Of a DNA stretch of 64,000 nucleotides, positions 20,883 to 32,829 are shown one piece after another. Position numbers and translations under genes: made by a program. This DNA comes from Stemphylium vesicarium (Eukaryota > Ascomycota > Dothideomycetes > Pleosporales > Pleosporaceae), in contig QXCR01000039.1 in the NCBI GenBank assembly GCA_004380135.1, positions 141,584 to 205,583 of the forward strand, read 5' to 3'. Below the pieces are notes generated by a model. That model worked only from the letters and a program-made list of their open reading frames with translations, was not told where the DNA came from and searched no databases. The stretch's first letter is position 1. Every line of letters starts with the position of its first letter.

Positions 20883-22257
20883 ATGTCCGACACAGAGAAG
20901 CCACAGTGCGGCAGTGAGGCCGATGCTGCTGCTTACGACTTCCCACTACATGTTGCTGCGGTTTGTGAGTATACCCATAAGTTTGGAAGCCTATCTTCTA
21001 ACATTTGCCAGTCATCGTGTTCCTCGCGTCGATCTTCGGCGCCGGTTTCCCAGTCGTTGCAAAGAAGATCACATGGATGAAGATTCCACCGAAAGTTTTC
21101 TTCTTTTGCAAGCACTTTGGTACTGGTGTCCTTATTGCTACTGCTTTTGTTCATGTTAGTATAGTTCAGGGCTAAAGATAGCTGGACAGGTCACTGACGT
21201 TGAACAGCTCCTGCCTACAGCCTTTGCATCGCTCAACGACCCATGCCTTCCGGATCTCTTCACGGAGAAGTACCCTGCAATGCCTGGTGTCATTATGATG
21301 GGCTCGCTTTTCATCCTCTTCGTCATTGAGATGTGGCTCCATGCAAAGACTGGCGGTCACAGCCACGGTGGCGCTACAGGCGAAGCCTTCAACGGAGGGC
21401 AGAACTCCACTGCTGGAGTCCAGGCTAACTTCAACAACCCCATTCGCCGTGTCGATAGCTACGACTCCCAGAAAACGATGTTGGCCATGCGGGATGAGAA
21501 GCGAGGATGGGTTGAGGAGAATACATACCCCGTCGACAACTTCCCCTTCCCGAAGAGCGCCAGCGACGAGCTCGAAGCCAAGTCCGAGATGCCCCCGTGG
21601 TTCATCGTTTTCTACGAGCAATACGTCCGTCAGCGCGATGAGATGCTCGCGACCATCAACCGTGCTATGCCTGCTGTTCCCAACTACCAGCAGCAACAAG
21701 CACCCAAGGCACCGGAAGCCAATTCCTACTTTGACGATGATGTTGAGCAAGCTGTGGACCCGCTTGTTCTCAAGAAGCAGTCTTTGCAGATTACACTCAT
21801 TGAAGGTGGTATTCTCTTCCACTCGGTTTTCGTGGGTATGACTATCTCCATCACCGCCGAAGGCTTCATCATCTTGCTCGTCGCCATTGTTTTCCATCAA
21901 ATGTTTGAGGGTCTCGGTCTTGGAACGCGTATTGCGGATGTTCCTTACCCCAAGAACAGCTGGAAGCCGTGGGCACTCGTCGTGGCATTCGGTACCACTG
22001 CTCCCATCGGTCAAGCTATTGGTCTGTTTACACGAGGATCCTACGACCCTAACTCAGCCTTTGGACTCATCATCGTTGGTGTCTTCAACGCTATTTCCTC
22101 GGGTCTTCTAATCTACGCTGCGCTTGTCGACCTGCTGGCCGAGGACTTCCTGTCCGAGGAGGCATCTCACACGATGACCGGAAAGACCAAGACTACCGCC
22201 TTCTGCTACGTACTCATGGGTGCAGCAGGTATGTCGATCGTCGGAGCGTTCGCATAA
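20883..22257 (+). CDS. ZIP-family metal transporter (ZRT/IRT-like)
   Basis: The protein imports Zn2+ or related divalent metals into the cytosol. Coding is 20883-20964, 21012-21154 and 21208-22257 (424 residues). The N-terminal transmembrane part reads FIVFLASIFGAGFPVVAKKI and KHFGTGVLIATAFVHLLPTA. The variable loop holds HAKTGGHSHGG, a short His-rich metal-binding motif. The signature TM4-TM5 pair is intact: HSVFVGMTI and HQMFEGLGLG carry the metal-coordinating His, Glu and Gly residues. The protein ends ...GMSIVGAFA. Introns are 46 and 53 nt, with donors GTGAGT and GTTAGT. It is divergent from the CDF gene, 1.6 kb away. Confidence 0.92.
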
Positions 22258-23718
22258 GCCACTTCGGCCCTTCTCCGACCTCGATGCTATGGAACAAGTC
22301 GCGGGCACTGTACGAGGGAGCATTAATTGCCACGCACCTTCGCTCCCAGGACTTCAGCCGATACTCATCGGGAACGGTCCCAAGGATACTAGTCTGAGTA
22401 TCTCACGATACTTCAGACTCCTCCCTTTTCTTTGTGTTTAACTCTAGAGATGGCCTCGCGCATTGGGCGCTAATGGTCTCCTCACGATCATTGTACGAGT
22501 ATGGAATATCTTAACACGAACGGTGCAAAACCACCAACTGAATCTACTATACTACATAAAATGGGGCAGCCATTCGTTCTTTACGTCATCATGTGCTAGT
22601 GCATAATATCATGTTATTCCGTTGCCCACTCTCACTGTGTCATCGTCTCATGCTTTTATCACCATATCTGTGTCCAAGCTCTGATGTATACTAAGTTAGA
22701 TGACTACAAACTCATCATCTCAGGAACCTTGCCAAGCTATTCTACACGGCTTGGGTTCCATGCCTCACAAGGAGCATCCTCGCGCCTGATTAATGCTATA
22801 GGCAACGGCCAAGTGACAATGAACCTTGTTATTTTCTATTCCGCCGAAAAAACATATCAGACTGCAACCAAAACCACCGGTCCGAACAAGGCTAGGAAAT
22901 CTTGGAAATGCAGAGGTTCGCCGTGGAAGAATGAAAAAGTGCCGAGACGGAGGTTCCTTTCGAGCGTCGATTTTTCAACAGAGCTTCGCCAGTAGTCCCA
23001 TCGGAACAAAATTCGGCGCTACTCTTATTGTACTTTCGAACCAAAGACCTCCCGCTCATCGTCTTTTATATGCAAGAGCACTTGGCTTACTGACTCGGAG
23101 TTCTAAGCTTCCGGCGCAACAAGAGAATTGCAAGTGCCGATACACTATTGCGACCGGATGAGTGCAGGTCCGAATGCACACGCTCGTAATATTGTGGACG
23201 TTTTTGCAGTCGCCCGCAATGCTATACGTTGCTTGGCCGGACCAAGATGTCGCAGGTTCGGGGGGAGGAACAAGCACGAAAAGCCTCCGGGGGTTAGACC
23301 GAGCTTGGTTTGGGGGGGCTTGGATAGAGAGGGGGAGGGGCTATGGCTTGGCAGGTGCTGGCAGGGAGGAGATGATCGTTTCCAAGAGTTTCGGTGGTGG
23401 CTGACGAAGCTCGCGGGTCGATCAGGTAGGGTTGAAACGCAAAGAGGGGTTGAGGCGTCGCAGGTCGATACTCGACGCCACGCGTTCTGAGGGCGGGCGA
23501 ACATCACATGTGCTGCGTGGAACAATGGAAGGAGGTTCTTCGTTTTGGGTAGGTGTCGTAAATCTGCTGGCGTGTGCAGGTTGTGTAGGCGGGCATTTCA
23601 TTCGCTAATTAATTCGAAGAGGATTCCACACCATTATTACGTACAACAAAAGTGATAATGAGAGAAGCAGAGGTAGTCATTCCGCCGTTTTCATCTCCAA
23701 AGATCGAGGAAGATGTCC
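22258..23718. other. Intergenic region with clustered G-runs
   Basis: The region lies between two convergent genes. No protein family is recognisable in any open frame. The left half is AT-rich; the right contains a cluster of G-runs described as its own feature. Confidence 0.4.
23260..23340 (+). other. G-run cluster, possible G-quadruplex
   Basis: Runs G6 (23260-23265), G5 (23289-23293), G7 (23312-23318), G5 (23331-23335) and G4 (23337-23340) lie within 81 nt on the plus strand. The spacings between some runs exceed the usual 7-nt loop limit, so a quadruplex is only possible, and the last two runs are the closest. Confidence 0.45.
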
Positions 23719-24435
23719 TCATAACTCCCCCTTCCTTTCCTCCCTCAATGCATTCCTCACGATAGCCCCACACATCTTCGCGTATGGATTCGTTCTAACG
23801 CTCATCTCCCGCGCGACTTCGTCCCCATACCTCGCCGCAGCCGCGAAATCTTTACTCGCCAGCTCTTCCAATTCGCTCTTTCCTAATCCATTCAGGTCTG
23901 TCTCCGTCTCCACAGCCTTTAAATACAGGTACGCGCGATGCGAGTACGCTATGCGCAAGATACGGGCTGCGTGTTCAGAGACTGGTGCGGATGGTGATGA
24001 GGCAGGCAAAGAGAGATGTATTGCTCGAGCTAGATCGTGGAATAGGTATTCGATGTCTTGAGCCGGCGCCGAGAACAATGTTTGTGTTTCTTGCAATGAG
24101 GCTTCTATCCGCATTCGTCGAAGCATGGCGCGGTTTACATGTGCGCTTGCGTAGTTTGGCCATGATGCGACTGTCTCGTCCATCTGTGCTATCGCGTCGT
24201 CTATCGCCGCCATGTCCGAATTGCTGGAAACATTGCGCACGATGTCGTTTTGCTGCTTCTCTAGATCCGAAAGTTGGGATGGCGATATGCTGGGATGTGC
24301 AGGTAGTGATGGGTCGATTGCCGCTGTATCCTTTGACTTTGCTACTGATGAAGGAAGAGTCTCTGGGTCGAAAAGTGCGTTTAAGATTCGCGCATCGTTC
24401 GCGGATAGGCTAGTATTTGGAACGTCGACGGCCAT
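23719..24435 (-). CDS. TPR-domain protein, TTC36-like
   Basis: The 238-residue protein begins DARILNALFDPETLPSSV and has a central tetratricopeptide-like part: AIDDAIAQMDETVASWPNYA and ASAHVNRAMLRRMRIEASLQ, with later helices AHRAYLYLK-like and LASKDFAAAARYGDEVAREM. It ends with NPYAKMCGAIVRNAL. This pattern (short FxPxT-type N-terminus, about three TPRs, NPYAxxC end) matches TTC36 proteins of animals and fungi. Human TTC36 has been linked to stabilising HPPD, and here the gene sits directly upstream and divergent from an HPPD gene. The start codon chosen is the first in-frame ATG, at 24435. Confidence 0.8.
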   Translation of the reverse strand: MAVDVPNTSLSANDARILNALFDPETLPSSVAKSKDTAAIDPSLPAHPSISPSQLSDLEKQQNDIVRNVSSNSDMAAIDDAIAQMDETVASWPNYASAHVNRAMLRRMRIEASLQETQTLFSAPAQDIEYLFHDLARAIHLSLPASSPSAPVSEHAARILRIAYSHRAYLYLKAVETETDLNGLGKSELEELASKDFAAAARYGDEVAREMSVRTNPYAKMCGAIVRNALREERKGEL

Positions 24436-25188
24436 GGTGTTCAAACTGTGGGTGATAGTGGTCTTGGGTGATGGTCTTGAAAACTGTTGGTGCAAGTGGA
24501 GGGGTTTCTTGACTCTAGAATATCACTTAAAGGCTTTCGGTGATTTGTTTTTGTTATTAGTGGATTCCTTTGATATCTCGATGCGCGGATGCACGTGTGA
24601 TGTTCACTCGGCTCAACGCCCCCAGGCGGCTTCCCACGGCAAAGTGCCTGACTTGCGCCGCTGCACCCCGACACAACGGAAACTCACCATACAACGCCGT
24701 ACTTTGCAACTACTCAGCCTCAGGGAAAGCAAGGCGTGAAAGTACTAGGCCGATTCTCTAAACACATTCAATCTGCCATCAAAAGCTATCCTAAAGCTTG
24801 CACCCTTCGCCTTGCCGCTGCCGCAGCACATCCGGCGGATACACCCGGATCGTTCATTGGCGGACACCCACGGACCAAACGACATTGCTTCTGGAAGGCC
24901 GCCTACACGTGCGCTCGGCATAACCGCTGAAATGACGCTTTTCGGGACGAACATAGTAATCGCTAGCAAAAGGAATCGGATATCGGTTTGTCAAGGGAAG
25001 TGGATTTGCGCTGCAGTGAAAGGATAAAGAATGCGTTGCGGTGCTGATCCAGGCTTGAAAATCAATCACAGCATACATTCGCAACCGTAACTCGAGCTTA
25101 AATATCTCGAGAAATAAACCACTGCTCTTGTACAGCTCTTTATTCGATCTTACTGGCATTCGAGTTTTCCACATTCACATCTTTCATC
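24436..25188. other. Divergent promoter region between TTC36-like and HPPD genes
   Basis: The 753-bp region separates the two start codons and is presumably a shared regulatory region. No gene is recognisable. Confidence 0.4.
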
Positions 25189-26475
25189 ATGGCACCCGCG
25201 GCTATCTCTCCCCCTTCATCACCCCGTCCTGCCGACGCCACCCCCAGCTCAGACATTTCCTCATACCGTGGCTACCACCATGTACACTGGTATGTCGGCA
25301 ACGCCAAGCAAGCCGCCTCTTTCTATGTCTCCCGTATGGGCTTCGAGCGTGTCGCCTACCGCGGACTAGAGACTGGATCAAGGACAACCGCCTCCCACGT
25401 TGTCCAAAACGGCGACGTCACATTTATTCTCACATCGCCGCTGAGATGTCTGGAGCAAGGGTCGAGGTTCAGTAAGGAGGACGAGCAGTTGCTCAAGGAG
25501 ATCCACGAACACCAAGAAAGGCATGGTGATGCTGTTAAAGGTATGTGAAAACACTCCCTCTGCATGTGTGGACGAGGCACAGCAGAAAGCTAATACCTTC
25601 AACTAGATGTCGCCTTCGAAGTCGACAACGTCGACGCCATATACTCGGCCGCCATCTCCTCAGGCGCAGCCTCCATCAGCGCACCACACACCCTCACAGA
25701 CGACAACGGCAGCGTGCGCCTAGCCACAATCCGCACCTACGGCGACACAACACACACTTTGATCCAAAAGTCGTCCTACAACGGCATCTTCCTTCCCGGG
25801 TACCGAGCCGAAAGCACCAGACGCGACCCGCTCCAATCATTCCTCCCCTCCGTTACCCTCGAAGCCATCGACCACTGCGTCGGCAACCAAGACTGGGACG
25901 AGATGGAAAATGCATGCGCATACTACGAGAACGTGCTCGGCTTCCACCGCTTCTGGAGCGTCGACGACAAGGACATTTGCACAGAGTACTCGGCGCTCAA
26001 GTCAATCGTCATGAGTTCGCCCAACGACGTGGTCAAGATGCCCATCAACGAGCCCGCAAAGGGCAAGAAGCAATCTCAAATCGAGGAGTACGTCGACTTC
26101 TACGGTGGCCCCGGTGTCCAACATATTGCCCTTCGCACGACCAATATCATCGATACGATTACCAATCTAAAGGCGAGGGGCGTCGAGTTCATCAAGGTGC
26201 CCGAGACATACTATGATAGTATGAAGCTGAGGCTGAAGAAGGCGGGTATGACACTCGATGAGGACTTTGAGGTGCTCAAGAGTTTGGATATCTTGATTGA
26301 TTTCGATGAGGGTGGGTATCTGCTGCAGCTCTTCACCAAACATCTTATGGATCGGCCGACGGTCTTCATCGAGATTATCCAGAGGAATAACTTTGATGGG
26401 TTCGGTGCGGGCAACTTCAAGAGCTTGTTTGAGGCGATTGAGAGGGAGCAGGATGCGAGGGGGAACTTGATCTGA
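25189..26475 (+). CDS. hppD: 4-hydroxyphenylpyruvate dioxygenase (HPPD)
   Basis: This Fe(II) enzyme converts 4-hydroxyphenylpyruvate to homogentisate in tyrosine degradation and pyomelanin formation. Coding is 25189-25540 and 25607-26475 with a 66-nt intron (GTATGT..CTAG), 406 residues, typical for fungi. Start: GYHHVHWYVGNAKQAASFYV of the first vicinal-oxygen-chelate repeat. The metal triad of the second repeat is visible: His of IDHCVGN, His of VQHIALRT and Glu of FIEIIQRNN. The end GFGAGNFKSLFEAIEREQ is the conserved C-terminal helix that caps the active site. Neighbours are the TTC36-like gene upstream and a Zn2Cys6 regulator convergent on its 3' side. Homogentisate dioxygenase and fumarylacetoacetase are not in this window. 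Confidence 0.96.
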
Positions 26476-26684
26476 GCGGTGTCGTGATAGTGTGAGAGCG
26501 GGGGTATGAGGCATTTCATGGCGTTGGGTTTCTCCTAGTGATTCTAGTGTGCTGTGCACAGCGGGCACCAAGTCTTTCTTCAATTCATTAATATTCACCT
26601 CTTCATGCAACATTATTACTTCTCTCCCTTTTCACACAACTTCCAATCTCAACAGCACTTTAATGAATATGCAAACAGGTAGCT

Positions 26685-29232
26685 TCACATCGGCAGATTC
26701 CAGATAAAATCCAACGTTCCATCGTCAAAACCCTGGAAACTTTGCTGTCCACTATCCAGTCCAAATGGCGCCATTGCGGGGTCGAAAGGCAATGCAAGCC
26801 AATCATCATCAGGCATGAGGTTTGTCACATTCTCCGCCAGCGAAGAAAGACTGGACTGGCCGGCATTGTGGTTGTTCAGAAAGTCCATGCCAGTAGTTGC
26901 GCCTTTGAGATCGGCAGATGTAGCGCGCGAAGGGAGTCGAGGGGGACGTGAGGACACGACAAAGCTTTCGCGGAGGCGAGCAACGTGCAAATCGAGGAGC
27001 GTGGCGTAGCGGGAGGCTAGGTGCATATCGTCGAGAGTGCCTGAGATGTTAGCAAGTGGTACATTGTTGCGGGGCTGGTTATGCTTACTTGCGCGGAGTG
27101 CTCGGATAGCCGCATCGAGAATGTCTAGACAAGACTGCAGCTTCTGGTTGCGCGAACCCAAGCTCAATCCCTTAATGAGGTAGATGGATGAAGTCGTGAT
27201 GCGCAAGAATATCCTCACTGGCGAATAGCGAAGCGCGCCCGTCTCGGACAATTGGCACACCTTTTGCAATATCTGACAACTTCCATCGACCACTTCCTGT
27301 ATGAAGTCGTAGTCTCTAGGCTCGAGATTAAACGGCAGGTTGTCCTCCTGAGGTACGTCTGGGTCGGTTTCGGCAAGGGTTCGTTCGACGACTGCCTGCA
27401 TGCCGAGCGAATTTGTGTAGATGCGAACGTACTGATACTCTATATGCAGCATGTCGTGCAATCCGACTTTGAGCTCTGTGAAGCCATTAGTATTGAGGTC
27501 TTTGTGACATGCGATGATGGTGGGGTAACTTACTGCAGGGGTCGAGATACTTCTTCCTCCAAGATACAAGTAGTGGCTGGAAGTGCTCGAGCAGGCCAAT
27601 GTATCGGCCTGTACGCAGCAAACTCCGTGTAGTCGCCGTGTTAGGATAGATTGTGTCCGAGATTGATCGCGCGAGCTTCGTAAGCTCGACCCACGCGCTC
27701 ATAAACGACTGCCATTGCTCCACGGCACCCGTCGCTGAGTCAACCGGAATTTTCTCCATCAGAGCATGATTAAGACTCTGTGGAATCATTGATGTGCATC
27801 CCAGCCGCCATGAGAGCTGTTCAAGTAGCACATACAGTAGCTTGCGGGCTCTGATCCTTCGCAGGATAAGGTACTCAGTCGTGAACTTTGGATAAGATAC
27901 CTGATCTTTGTCAATCCTGGCATTATCTTCAAAGAGACCCAGCTCTTGTGCTAGCGACAATGCGCAGCCCATCAACATCCAGGACATGCGATCTGAGCGC
28001 TTCGCAGGCTCAATGACATCCTCAAGCCATCTATTCGACGTCACATCCCCTTCCAGCAGCTTTGCACCCTCTTCAGTCGTGTTGTTTGCACCGATCATCA
28101 GCTCGCAATCCCAGCCATCTGCTGCAGTTGGGAAGTGTAGGGCACGCGGATGCCATTCTGACAGCAAGAGAAGCGCTTCAATGGATCCGATCGTTCGACT
28201 TTGTGCTTTGGATGGCTTGACTTGGCCGAGCATAATCTTCATAATGAAACGCTGGCACTGCTCCCAGAGTCTATCGTGCACAAAGTAACCTCGTGATGCG
28301 CCACCTACGCCAGGGAGGATGTTGTATCGAGATGAAATCATCAGTATAGTAGTGCAAAGAAACGGGTCCAGTGCAATCAACGTGTAGTGGTTTTCATGAT
28401 GAGAGTAGAACTCCCCAAGGATTGGCGACAGTGGCGAGCAGTTCTTGAAGAACAGATCAACATAGGTGACGGCTTCATGTGCTGAGAACCAGCCCATCTG
28501 CACAAACCGACACGACGTCCATGTCTTCAGAGTCTCAGGAGACGGTGTTGACATCTGCACCGGCTGTGCTCTGAAGGTATGGAATGGCGATGATGGCACA
28601 CCATTGTCGTAGCCAGAAGGTCCTGATCTTGGGGTCTCATATGCCTGAGATCCTGACTGCTCCTGGTTGTCAATTGCGTCGCGATGATGCGCTGCCTCAA
28701 ACAGCAAGTTGAGAGCATCGCTCCCGCTAGAGACGACAGTCCTCATCACCGAATGAGCTAGGTCTGGCTGTGACGATGAGATGCGACGAAGATGGCCGTG
28801 GGGAGATTGGAATTCAGAGCGATGATGGCCGTTGATGTGTGGGCTGCCCCCGGGCGTAAAGCCGTGTGTTGAGATGGACGATCTGTAGCCTCCAGGCGAT
28901 GGGTTCACTGGGGGCGCCGGGTTTGATTGAGGCCGAACAGCTTCTTCCTCCTCTTCGTTCTCTCGCGCCTCTCCCGGTTTGCGTCTCTTGACCCATGACC
29001 GTTCGGACCGGAATACACACTCGCGCATCTCTCGCTTGCATCTTTGACAGGGTGGCTTTAGCTCTCCACCATCAGGTCCGGTTCCCAGGATACATTTCGC
29101 CTTGCGTTGCCGACAATTGATGCAAGCCTTGTAGGCGCGCTTGAAATCCTCCGGGTGGGTCCGCTTTTTGCTCGAAGCTGAATTGGCGTCCTGTTGGCCA
29201 ATGCCACCAATGGTATCATCCGTCGTTGACAT
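26685..29232 (-). CDS. Zn2Cys6 fungal transcription factor (possibly aromatic-catabolism regulator)
   Basis: The protein has 813 residues in three coding segments: 29232-27534, 27475-27089 and 27040-26685. Near residue 33 it has a Zn2Cys6 binuclear cluster: KACINCRQRKAKCILGTG, then PPCQRCKREMRECVF. This Cys spacing, with a long loop and basic RQRKAK, resembles fungal Aro80/HmgR-type regulators. The middle region is a fungal-specific TF domain with LPGVGGASRGYFVHDRLWEQ and ALLLLSEWHPRAL. The C-terminus is acidic with FDPAMAPFGL and DFIWNLPM ends, compatible with activation. Introns are 58 and 48 nt. Its place next to HPPD makes a role in tyrosine/phenylalanine catabolism plausible but not shown. 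Confidence 0.85.
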
Positions 29233-29812
29233 TTTGGCGTGGTAAGGTGATACAACGGATGGAGAAGGAATTCTTCAGTATTAACGGCCCTGCGGGTAAT
29301 GGCGACAATGACTGGATGACGATGGGAAAATATCGTCCGGCTTCGGCTATCCGCGGGGCCGCTAGGCCGTTGCATCCGCCCACCACAAGCATTCCTCACC
29401 CAGCCACCCTGCTGGGGTAATCCTGTCAAAACACCTGTTCACTGTAGTAGCATCTGCACACACAGGCTCAGTGATCGTTTCGCGCATACGACATGGGCAC
29501 GTTCAGAATTAGCTTGAAAGAGTTTACCAGCTAGAGCAGAGGCAACCAGGTATTGGGCGACCCAGAGTGAGGGCACAACATTACAACGTGGATTCTGATT
29601 CGAGGAGCACCTCTCAGGCTTCTCCGTTTACAAATCGGTTCGCTTCTATTGGAATCTTCTAATTAGGCATACGCTCCATGCTGGCATGTGTACTAGTCCG
29701 CTACTCGGTTGCACCCGGGTAGTGGCACAGGGACTACACAAGGTTCATTCATGTTCCCTAGCGGGAGAAGTGGATAGATTTGTCACGTGCACTAGTACCT
29801 CTTGTCGACCAT
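29233..29812. other. Intergenic region, regulator promoter and MFS 3' end
   Basis: The region precedes the regulator ATG at 29232 and follows the MFS gene on the same strand. No gene or repeat is recognised. Confidence 0.35.
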
Positions 29813-31601
29813 CTAGGCTTGGTTGTCACCCGCCTTCTTCGCTGCCTTCTTCTCCTCAATAGCTACACGCCACGACTTTCCGTACAACGCCGTGACGTAA
29901 GTCGCGGCCGCACCCGCAATTAAGAATATGGCACTGATAGTTGAAAACCAGCCGACACCGATAGCGCGCACAGCAGGGAGACAAGCCGCAGATCCTGCTG
30001 CCGCGAACATGTAACGCATGAAGTAATTACCGGCTAGAATTTGTTAGTCTTGCTTGTCTGGGATCCAAAGTAGGCGTGGTTATACGTACCGACAACCTCG
30101 GCGCTACGACTCTGCATAACATCCAGGCAGTAAGTGTTCAGACTGGGGAAACAGAAGAGTTGTGCAACACCCTGTAAGAACATCATAATTACAGGCAGTG
30201 CAATCCCACCGACAGCCTTTTCTACAGACCACCCGTAGATTAGCATACAGCAGGGTATCACACCACCGAGAAAGAAGACGCAGCTTCTCAAGCGATCCTC
30301 GGAAACACGCTCACCACGCTTTCGGATGTACTTTTTGACTATGCGATCGGCATAGCGACCGCCGAAGAAAGTTCCGAGAAGGTATCCAGCTCCCGGGGCG
30401 AGGTAGAATAGGCCAGACTGCAACGGGGAGTCCAAGTTGAAGCGCGGGTTCAGGACATATCGGATGGGTGTGAGGAGGGAGTACATGTTCCAGACCAGTG
30501 AACTCGAAGCTAGCCCCGTGAGGAGGATGTTAGGGTAGCGATACAGCTTGACGATACGGAACGGGTTGAGCCACTGCCACATTTTGTGTGCTCGTTCTTT
30601 GGTACCCAATCCTTCAAGCTCGTCGGCACGCTTCGAGTGAATTGTCTCGGGTTGAAGAAGGGCGCAGAATATAGTAGCAGTGCCGGCTAGAGCGCTCTGT
30701 AGCCAGAAGATGACCGTCCAATGGCGGAAGGTGACGATAATGCCGCCGATGAATGGACCTAGTGCTGGACCGATGAGCGTGCCACTGAGGAACCAGCCAA
30801 GAGCTGTAGCGCGTTCGGTCTGCTTTAATATTAGCCACGTACGGTATAGTGTCGATGACTACTTGCTGCAACTTGCAGAAACCTCTTCTGTAACGTGCGT
30901 TGAAATGGTCGTACGCGTCATCTCAGATGTAAAGCCTAGTGTGGTGTGGATATCTGGGGCCAGACGATGATGGTAAAGCCGTGCGAATAATAAGTACGTA
31001 CCGGCTTGTAAATATCTCCAATGACTGCTGAGCCAATCACCAGAAAGGCAGTGCCTTGAAACGCGGTAAGGATTCTGAATACAAAGAAGGCAGCCAGATT
31101 CGGTGCAAGAGCCGTGCCAATGGAGAATGCGGTGAAGAGAGCAGCGCTTGCCACAGATACCCATTTTCGGCCATAAATGTTGGCATACGGCCCGTAGAAG
31201 CATGGAGAAAGCCCCATGAAAAGCATGTATAACGCGTTCGACACGTTGATAATCGAACCATCGGTGTTGAAGGTCTTTGCCACCTCAGGGACAGCAGACA
31301 ACACAGTCGTCGAGGAGATAGGAGCTAAGAAGCTGCAGAAAGATACGACTGCGACTATGACCAGCTTGCGGCGAGGCGAGAACTTGTTGTAAACAACATC
31401 CTGGTCACCAGTCGCGACATACTGGACGTTGGCCATGTCATGGTGGCTAACAGTGGAAACTGTACGTTGGAGATGCAGGCGACCATCCTGAGACTGTTCA
31501 GGAATAATGGACGCATACTGGGTCTGCTTTTCAGGTTCGGTGGCTGAGTTGGGGGTTTGAGGGCCAGCGGGTACTGAGGAGGATGTGGAAGAGGGTGCCA
31601 T
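29813..31601 (-). CDS. MFS transporter, DHA1 multidrug type
   Basis: The 516-residue protein has 12 predicted passes. Coding is 31601-31002, 30819-30090 and 30033-29813. DHA1 features are VVSFCSFLAPISSTTVLSAV in TM1, GLSPCFYGPYANIYGRKW (motif A-like loop), and the TERATALGWFLSGTLIGPAL region with the LGPFIGG motif C (antiporter) element. The end is TALYGKSWRVAIEEKKAAKK. The first intron is 182 nt (31001-30820, GTACGT..CAG), joining IYKP to TERATALGW. The second is 56 nt. Such transporters export drugs or small metabolites, and the substrate is unknown. It is in tandem with the Zn2Cys6 gene and might be its target. Confidence 0.87.
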
Positions 31602-32334
31602 TTTGCGTACTCATAGAAGGCGAGTCTAAGACAAAACACTATGGATGTAGAAGCCTGGTGCGACTCCAACTATGAGGTGCAATTGTTATATGTGAGTACT
31701 TGGAGCCCAAACATGTGCGAGGATGATGGAAAAGGACGTAAGTGATTCAAAAAGCATTGATGTATGGTTGTCTCGGGGTGCATGTTAGGCTATCTTCAGG
31801 TATTAGCGCGCTCAAGCGGCTTCATATCCGCGGGTGGGTACTCATGTTCGCCCAAAGAGAAGCTTTTCCGTGAAGATTCTTCGCGTCGAGGCATTGGAAT
31901 ATCCGAAGAAAAGTGGAGTGGCGGTGGCAGGGATATCGGGACAAGAATGTCCGATCGGATATTTTGCCGCCGATGTGTGCTGGTCTCTACGTGCAAGTCG
32001 ATGCAGATACTGTTTTCCGTGGACCGGTATAGTGCAAAGAACTAGTGCGAGGTAAAGAAAACGTGATGCAGGAATGACGACTTGAATGTGTTGGCGCGTG
32101 GTCCCTCACGTGGACAACGATCACAAGAGACGACGGCTAGCAATGAAGAAAGTGCCCCAACAAAGAGCGCAAACAGAAGTATATACGGGGTTAATGTAGG
32201 CCATTTCTTTGGCCAAGGGTTGTACCTGAATCCTTGTTAAAATCTTGAATCCGAATCTCGACAGATTGTGCCTGAAATGTCCCAAACGCCATGCATGCAG
32301 TTGCGCCTTTGAATCAAAATATTGCCGCTTCAAC
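31602..32334. other. Intergenic region upstream of the DHA1 transporter
   Basis: The region holds the MFS promoter and the 3' end of the next gene. Open frames are small and unsupported. Confidence 0.35.
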
Positions 32335-32829
32335 TCATATGCTGAGCTTGTCTAGGCTCAGGCGATCTGCGCTCTTGTGCCGCTTGACCATACCGAGCTT
32401 GTAGAACTTTTCTTCTCCCGTCGCTGTCCGGCCGCCAATGTACCACTTTTCTGCACCCATGGCCTCGTGAAAGCCGTCTGAAGAGCTGTCTGACCCTCTC
32501 CTACTCCGTTGCGACGCGCCTGGTATGGGGAAGGCTTTCGCTTGGGGCGATGTGGAGCGGGTATAGGGCGCGGCGTGTTGTCGGGTGGGTTGGAAATGGC
32601 CTGTCCCTTGCACCGATACTGTTGTCGCACCAGGCGATGGTGAGCGTGTCTTTGTGGTAATGGTCCGTGATGTGGCCGCCGAGTCAAGGCTCTGGTTCTG
32701 CTGCGACGCGCTGTTCTGGGAGTAGGATGTCACCGAGGCTGCTTGCGAGGTGACAGTCTTCTGGAGGGAGGGTTGTTGGGCCCTGAAGGCGGCAAGGAAG
32801 CCGCCGAGGAAGGGTCGGTTGGTAGTCAT
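32335..32829 (-). CDS. Conserved hypothetical protein (small, Ser-rich)
   Basis: The frame from ATG 32829 gives 164 residues beginning MTTNRPFLGGFLAAFRAQQP. The middle is Ser/Thr/Gln-rich and probably disordered. The end is more ordered and looks conserved in ascomycetes: SSSDGFHEAMGAEKWYIGGR, then TGEEKFYKLGMVKRHKSADR and SLDKLSI. The upstream in-frame ATG at 32883 (MHDDGQRH) would add about 18 residues. No domain name can be given. Single exon. Confidence 0.6.
   Translation of the reverse strand: MTTNRPFLGGFLAAFRAQQPSLQKTVTSQAASVTSYSQNSASQQNQSLDSAATSRTITTKTRSPSPGATTVSVQGTGHFQPTRQHAAPYTRSTSPQAKAFPIPGASQRSRRGSDSSSDGFHEAMGAEKWYIGGRTATGEEKFYKLGMVKRHKSADRLSLDKLSI

Noticed and set aside
21172..22014. 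280-residue open frame antisense to the ZIP gene
   Set aside because: It lies wholly opposite the verified ZIP exon and shows no independent coding features.
27252..27632. Plus-strand frames within the Zn2Cys6 gene
   Set aside because: They overlap a well-supported minus-strand gene with an identifiable zinc cluster.
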